From Allium sativum (lineage: Eukaryota > Streptophyta > Magnoliopsida > Asparagales > Amaryllidaceae), in NCBI GenBank assembly GCA_030737875.1, contig CM060912.1, forward strand, positions 877,571,199 through 877,635,198: a DNA stretch of 64,000 nucleotides, read 5' to 3'. The first letter of the stretch is position 1. Each line of letters opens with the position of its first letter. Position numbers and translations under genes: made by a program. Below, piece after piece: positions 60,451 through 64,000 of this stretch. The notes under the pieces are model-generated. The model did no database searches, was not told where the DNA came from, and was given only the letters and a program-made list of their open reading frames with translations.

Positions 60451-62689
60451 CTGAGGAGGGGAGGGGAAGGAAGAAAAGAGGCGAAAATAAAGGGGGTTAG
60501 ACATAAAGTCCGGCGAGTATGATAACTTTAACAATATAACTTTTAAAGTAACTAGGATAAGCTATAACTGGAAGATAAGGTATGACTGTGAAACAAATGA
60601 CATTGTCAAACAGGAGGAATAAGATAATGTTAAGTCGCGCTTCCACATACTTAAGGGTAATTACTTAGTTATACCGAACTAATACTAACTGCACCAATAC
60701 TAGTCACTCTAAAAGTTGATCCCGCCTACTGAACATAACAGATGTGATAATGGTAGTTTCATGTACCCCTAGTTGCTGTCATAGGCGCCGCCTACCCCTA
60801 TCTCCACTAGTTGCACCTACTACCCACCCCATTTTAATTACAATATTTATAATATGGTAGTTGTACTCCTAGGTGCTGTCATAGGTGCCGCCTGCTCCTA
60901 TCTCCACTAGTAGTACCCACTACCTTCCCCATTCGATTGGCTCCCTAAATCGTAGATACCCGTGCTGGTCCCACAGTGGGGTGTATCATTTCCCAAAGTG
61001 GCAACCAGATACAACAAAAGATGCACGGCTTATACCTACACGATGCAACAACGTCTTACCTACCAACCCAGGCCCACGCACGCATATGACCCCGTTGGAC
61101 TTGCGTTGCCACCGCTAACCCGTTTTGGCCTCTTATAGTCAAGCCCACTAAGCGTGCCCCGTCCTCGACTTGGGTCGAGCTCACAAAGATACTTATGGGT
61201 TACTGGTTTGAAACGGGCCCCCATTACTTGACACAAGCTTTCCACCTAAGCTTGGCCCCCACTAATACATCCCACTTAACCCCTTCTTATTCATGTCCAC
61301 TTACATGTTTAAATTTGGTTAAGTGTTTCTATTCGTATTTCCACATGCCACCTAAGGCACCCACTTAACCCCCATGTCCTACTTACATGTTTATCTTAGT
61401 TAAGTGCTACTAATCGTATTTCCTCAAGTCACCCACTTAACCCCCATGTCCTAGTACATGTTTACTTTGGTTAAGTGTTACTTAATTTATTACTATCGTA
61501 TCCCCTGTAGGACCTCTCACATTAGGCTGACATTTGTGGCTGCTGGATTTGTCGGGCGGGTCCGGGCAGTCTTACACCACAAACGAGCCTAACCTCGTGT
61601 CCATACAACCATTACGCATTTAATTTGGGCCTTTTACCTCTCACATTGGGCTACCATTTGTGGCTGCTGGATTTGTCGGGCGGGTCCGGGCAGTCTTACA
61701 CCACAAATGAGTCCAACCTCGTGTCTTAGGCATTGATTATTATACATAATCTTTTCACCCCAAATTTGGATTAATTATCCTTATTCAAATTTGTTAGTAA
61801 ATTCCAAATTTACTTTTGTCCATAATTTGTCACATAAATTATGTTCATCTATTTATGGTATATAAATTATACCAATTAACATCACCAATTAATTATACGC
61901 CTTTTTAAGGCTTATGTCCATAATTGTCACTTAAATTATGTCCATTACTGCACATTAATTACCAATTAATTCCTTAATTAAATTTTATGCCTTTAAGGCA
62001 ATTTACACTGATTTCATTATGCAAATTATACCAATTAGTGTCTCCAATTAATTATATGCCTTTTAAGGCCATTACATGCCAATTCACATTATGTGTATAT
62101 TTAATATTCCCCCATTATCCCCGTATCGTTCGTTCGCTTAACATGATATATATGTATATATATATATATATACTAGTAAATAGTCTAACACATAAAAGGG
62201 GGAAAACATCACAAATTTGCACAACACACAAAATAGATCTAACTTGCAATTAAGAATTGCAACATAACTTGCATAGACTTTGTATTGCCAAGGGTCTAAA
62301 ATCATAGATCTAAAAGGCGTGAACTTGCATGTATGAATATAGTTTTTCACCCAAATTAGCATAGGTAATTGTCACAAACCTGCATAAACTATTTATGTCA
62401 TAGTTCCAACATAAAGGTGTAAACTTGCATAAACTATGTATGTCATAGATCCAACATAAAGGTGTAAACTTGCTTAAACTATGTATGTCATAGTTCTAGA
62501 ATTAAAGGTGTAAACTTACATATGGATCTAAAAAGATATGAACTTGCATATAGATCTAAAAAGATGTGGACTAGCATATGGATCTAAGCATGTAAATTAA
62601 GGTCACATGTTTACATATAAACTAGCATTTATATCTCCACAATTCACATATGAACCTATATATATTCCACCTACAACTTGCATAAGATT

Positions 62690-62728
<39 letters not shown>

Positions 62729-63268
62729 CACATGGTTAAACATCCCAAAACTTGCATAAAATTCATATATATATAACATATGATTTGACATCCCAAAACT
62801 TGCATAAGATTCATATATATAACATATGATTTAACATCCCAAAACTTGCATAAAATTCATATATATAGCATATGATTTAACATCCCAAAACTAGCACAAG
62901 ATTCATATATATAACTTATGATTTAACATCCCAAAACTTGCATAAAATTCATATATATAGCATATGATTTAACATCCCAAAACTTGCATAAAATTCATTT
63001 ACAAATTTACATATAATCCACAAATGAACTTGCATGTGACTATCATCTCAATTGAATAAAATTCTAATGTCATAGCATAATCAAGTTATAATTGTATGAT
63101 TAAGCATAAGGAACAACCTACGAACATAGATTAACAACTTGTTATATGTTTACATCATAAATAATACAAACTAGCAAGTCATATGAATCACAACCCTATT
63201 CTCATAATCCAAAGATAAGCATATCACAATTAAATTAAGAATTATCTTGTCAATGAAATCATACTCAC
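60451..63268 (-). other. Predicted intron in B2 5' LTR
   Basis: Donor GTGAGTATG at 63268 (minus) and acceptor CTCCTCAG with AG at 60452-60451, followed by GTTCTCAGGG; 2818 bp. The exon to the LTR end would be about 360 nt, close to B1's 353 nt. Confidence 0.4.
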
Positions 63269-63421
63269 AATGAATCGGATTAGAGATGAAGATAGTGTGT
63301 TCGTTGTTGTTTGAATCTTTGATTTGTAATTTCCTAAGCTTCAAGAAAAGGTGAGCTACTCTAGCGGCATGACGGCTACGGTTCCAATTTTATTTAGGTT
63401 TTAGAATGAAGCTTTGGAGTG

Positions 63422-63429
63422 TTTATATA
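63422..63429 (-). promoter_or_regulatory. TATA box, B2 5' LTR
   Basis: TATATAAA on the minus strand, 160 bp before the donor-like site; the only copy placed to drive the element's own transcription. Confidence 0.6.
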
Positions 63430-63826
63430 GGAGTTAGATTTATTTATAGCCGTTAGATCACTCTAAAATCCATCTAGGCCTTAGAAACCAAGAAATGATG
63501 TCAACGGACCAATCAGAAATCTCCACCTAAGCCCTAAAACATAAAATTTTGCCGACGGGACCAATTCCAAATTTCCTGAGTCGACCCTGGGGTCGAACCA
63601 GCGGGTCTCGGGTCGACCCATAAAATAGGTCGGTTTGGTGTTTTGCCTTCCCGCTTCCGCTGTTTTGAATTTTTTTCTTAAATTTTATTTTGAATTTTAT
63701 TTTATTTATACATATATATATATATATATCTATCTATCTTCCTAATTAACCATTTTCACACTAAACCACTTTTTGAACTGCGTTCACACTAAGCCATTTT
63801 TAAGCCATTCCCTTAAAACAAAAATA

Positions 63827-63901
63827 TGGCGCTGGCAGGGATCGAACTCGGTACCCCTTGTATGCAAGTCACGTGTTCCAACCAAATGATGCTACTAAGT
63901 C
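63827..63901 (-). ncRNA. tRNA-like segment in B2 5' LTR (U3)
   Basis: 75 nt; as at 56827-56900 but with a better box B (AGTTCGATCCC) and a one-base insertion in box A (TAGCATCATTTGG). It lies about 85 bp from the LTR start and about 400 bp upstream of the TATA box. Confidence 0.5.
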
Positions 63902-63985
63902 TTTTGCTTACAAACCTTAGAACAATGCTAAACATTATTCTTTAATTTGTTATTTTAATATTCTCAGAAAATACGGGGTGTTACA

Positions 63986-64000
63986 CAAAACCCCATATTT
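63986..64000 (-). repeat. C 5' LTR resumes; includes right B2 target duplication
   Basis: CAAAACCCCATATTT continues the C LTR exactly as at 28897-28911. The first five bases are the right copy of the B2 target duplication. Confidence 0.9.

Larger units (their letters stand above)
53003..63985 (-). mobile_element. B2: chromovirus, defective, minus strand
   Basis: 10,983 bp with a perfect 5-bp target duplication (CAAAA) in C's 5' LTR. LTRs 53003-56984 (3') and 60091-63985 (5'); PBS 60077-60088; PPT 56985-56997. Tips TGTAACACCCC and GGGGTGTTACA are as in B1, and long LTR segments are shared with B1. The internal region is only about 3.1 kb and is a patchwork of gag, PR, RT, RNase H and IN pieces with deletions. 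It therefore needed proteins from elsewhere to move, or decayed after insertion. Confidence 0.95.
60091..63985 (-). repeat. B2 5' LTR (3895 bp)
   Basis: The 5' copy on the minus strand starts TGTAACACCCCGTA at 63985 and ends at 60091. It has the same internal order as the 3' LTR. Differences include a shorter (TA)n at 62146-62171 (3' LTR 55077-55121), a (TA)n at about 62694-62727, and a deletion in the doubled CACCCACATG words near 61430 relative to 54335-54370. Confidence 0.92.
27138..64000 (-). mobile_element. C: chromovirus on minus strand, interrupted by A and B2
   Basis: Low end at 27138 (TGTGACAACCCGC), inserted in A''. Parts: 3' LTR 27138-29747, PPT 29748-29763, IN 29896-31451, [A 31452-48197], RH/RT/PR/gag 48198-51023, PBS 51207-51218, 5' LTR 51221-53002, [B2 53003-63985], LTR resuming at 63986 and leaving the window. 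Without the insertions, gag-pol is one frame with a few nonsense codons and no indel that I noticed, so C was probably intact when it inserted. Confidence 0.95.

Overview
This window is plant nuclear DNA made almost entirely of nested LTR retrotransposons; I see no host gene. Every recognisable coding block is Ty3/gypsy (Metaviridae) with domain order gag - protease (PR) - reverse transcriptase (RT) - RNase H (RH) - integrase (IN) - C-terminal chromodomain-like tail, i.e. chromoviruses, probably the Tekay/Del clade. Support: the conserved LVKVQW...W-E block after the IN GPF motif, LTRs of 2.6-6 kb, and a primer-binding site complementary to initiator tRNA-Met (TGGTATCAGAGC). The host is best called a seed plant with a repeat-rich genome; nothing here fixes the species.

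Layout (A, B, C, D are my names). A' : minus-strand LTR, 1-1165 and 10674-15369, split by B1. B1: plus-strand element, 1166-10673, LTRs about 2.85 kb, gag-pol broken by nonsense codons and an RT-to-IN deletion. D: old degraded minus-strand element, about 15370-23418, whose right part carries microsatellites and a small MITE-like element (23134-23336). A'': plus-strand LTR piece, 23419-27137. C: minus-strand element from 27138 past the window end, interrupted twice, by A (31452-48197, plus strand, 6-kb near-identical LTRs, one intact 1414-residue gag-pol frame) inside its pol, and by B2 (53003-63985, minus strand, 3.9-kb LTRs, scrambled pol) inside its 5' LTR. The last 15 bases return to C's LTR.

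Order of events from the nesting: D is oldest; A' and A'' abut or lie in D's LTRs; B1 then entered A' and C entered A''; A and B2 entered C last. A and B2 keep 5-bp target duplications (A with one mismatch, B2 perfect). Only A still encodes a complete set of proteins, so it is the only candidate trans-acting source for the others, and its RT has an unusual Gly-to-Val change in the MPFGL motif.

Most interesting structure: the LTRs of several families share one layout, a TATA box, a short leader, a GTGAGT-type splice donor, about 2-3 kb of AT-rich repeat-bearing sequence, then (clearest in B1 and B2) a pyrimidine-rich CAG|G acceptor some 350 bp before the LTR end. This predicts an intron inside the LTR. 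Other items: a tRNA-like segment in B2's U3, a MITE in a (TA)n tract, parallel CGA-to-TGA nonsense changes, and ORF-bearing blocks conserved between diverged A-family LTRs. All comparisons were made by eye.
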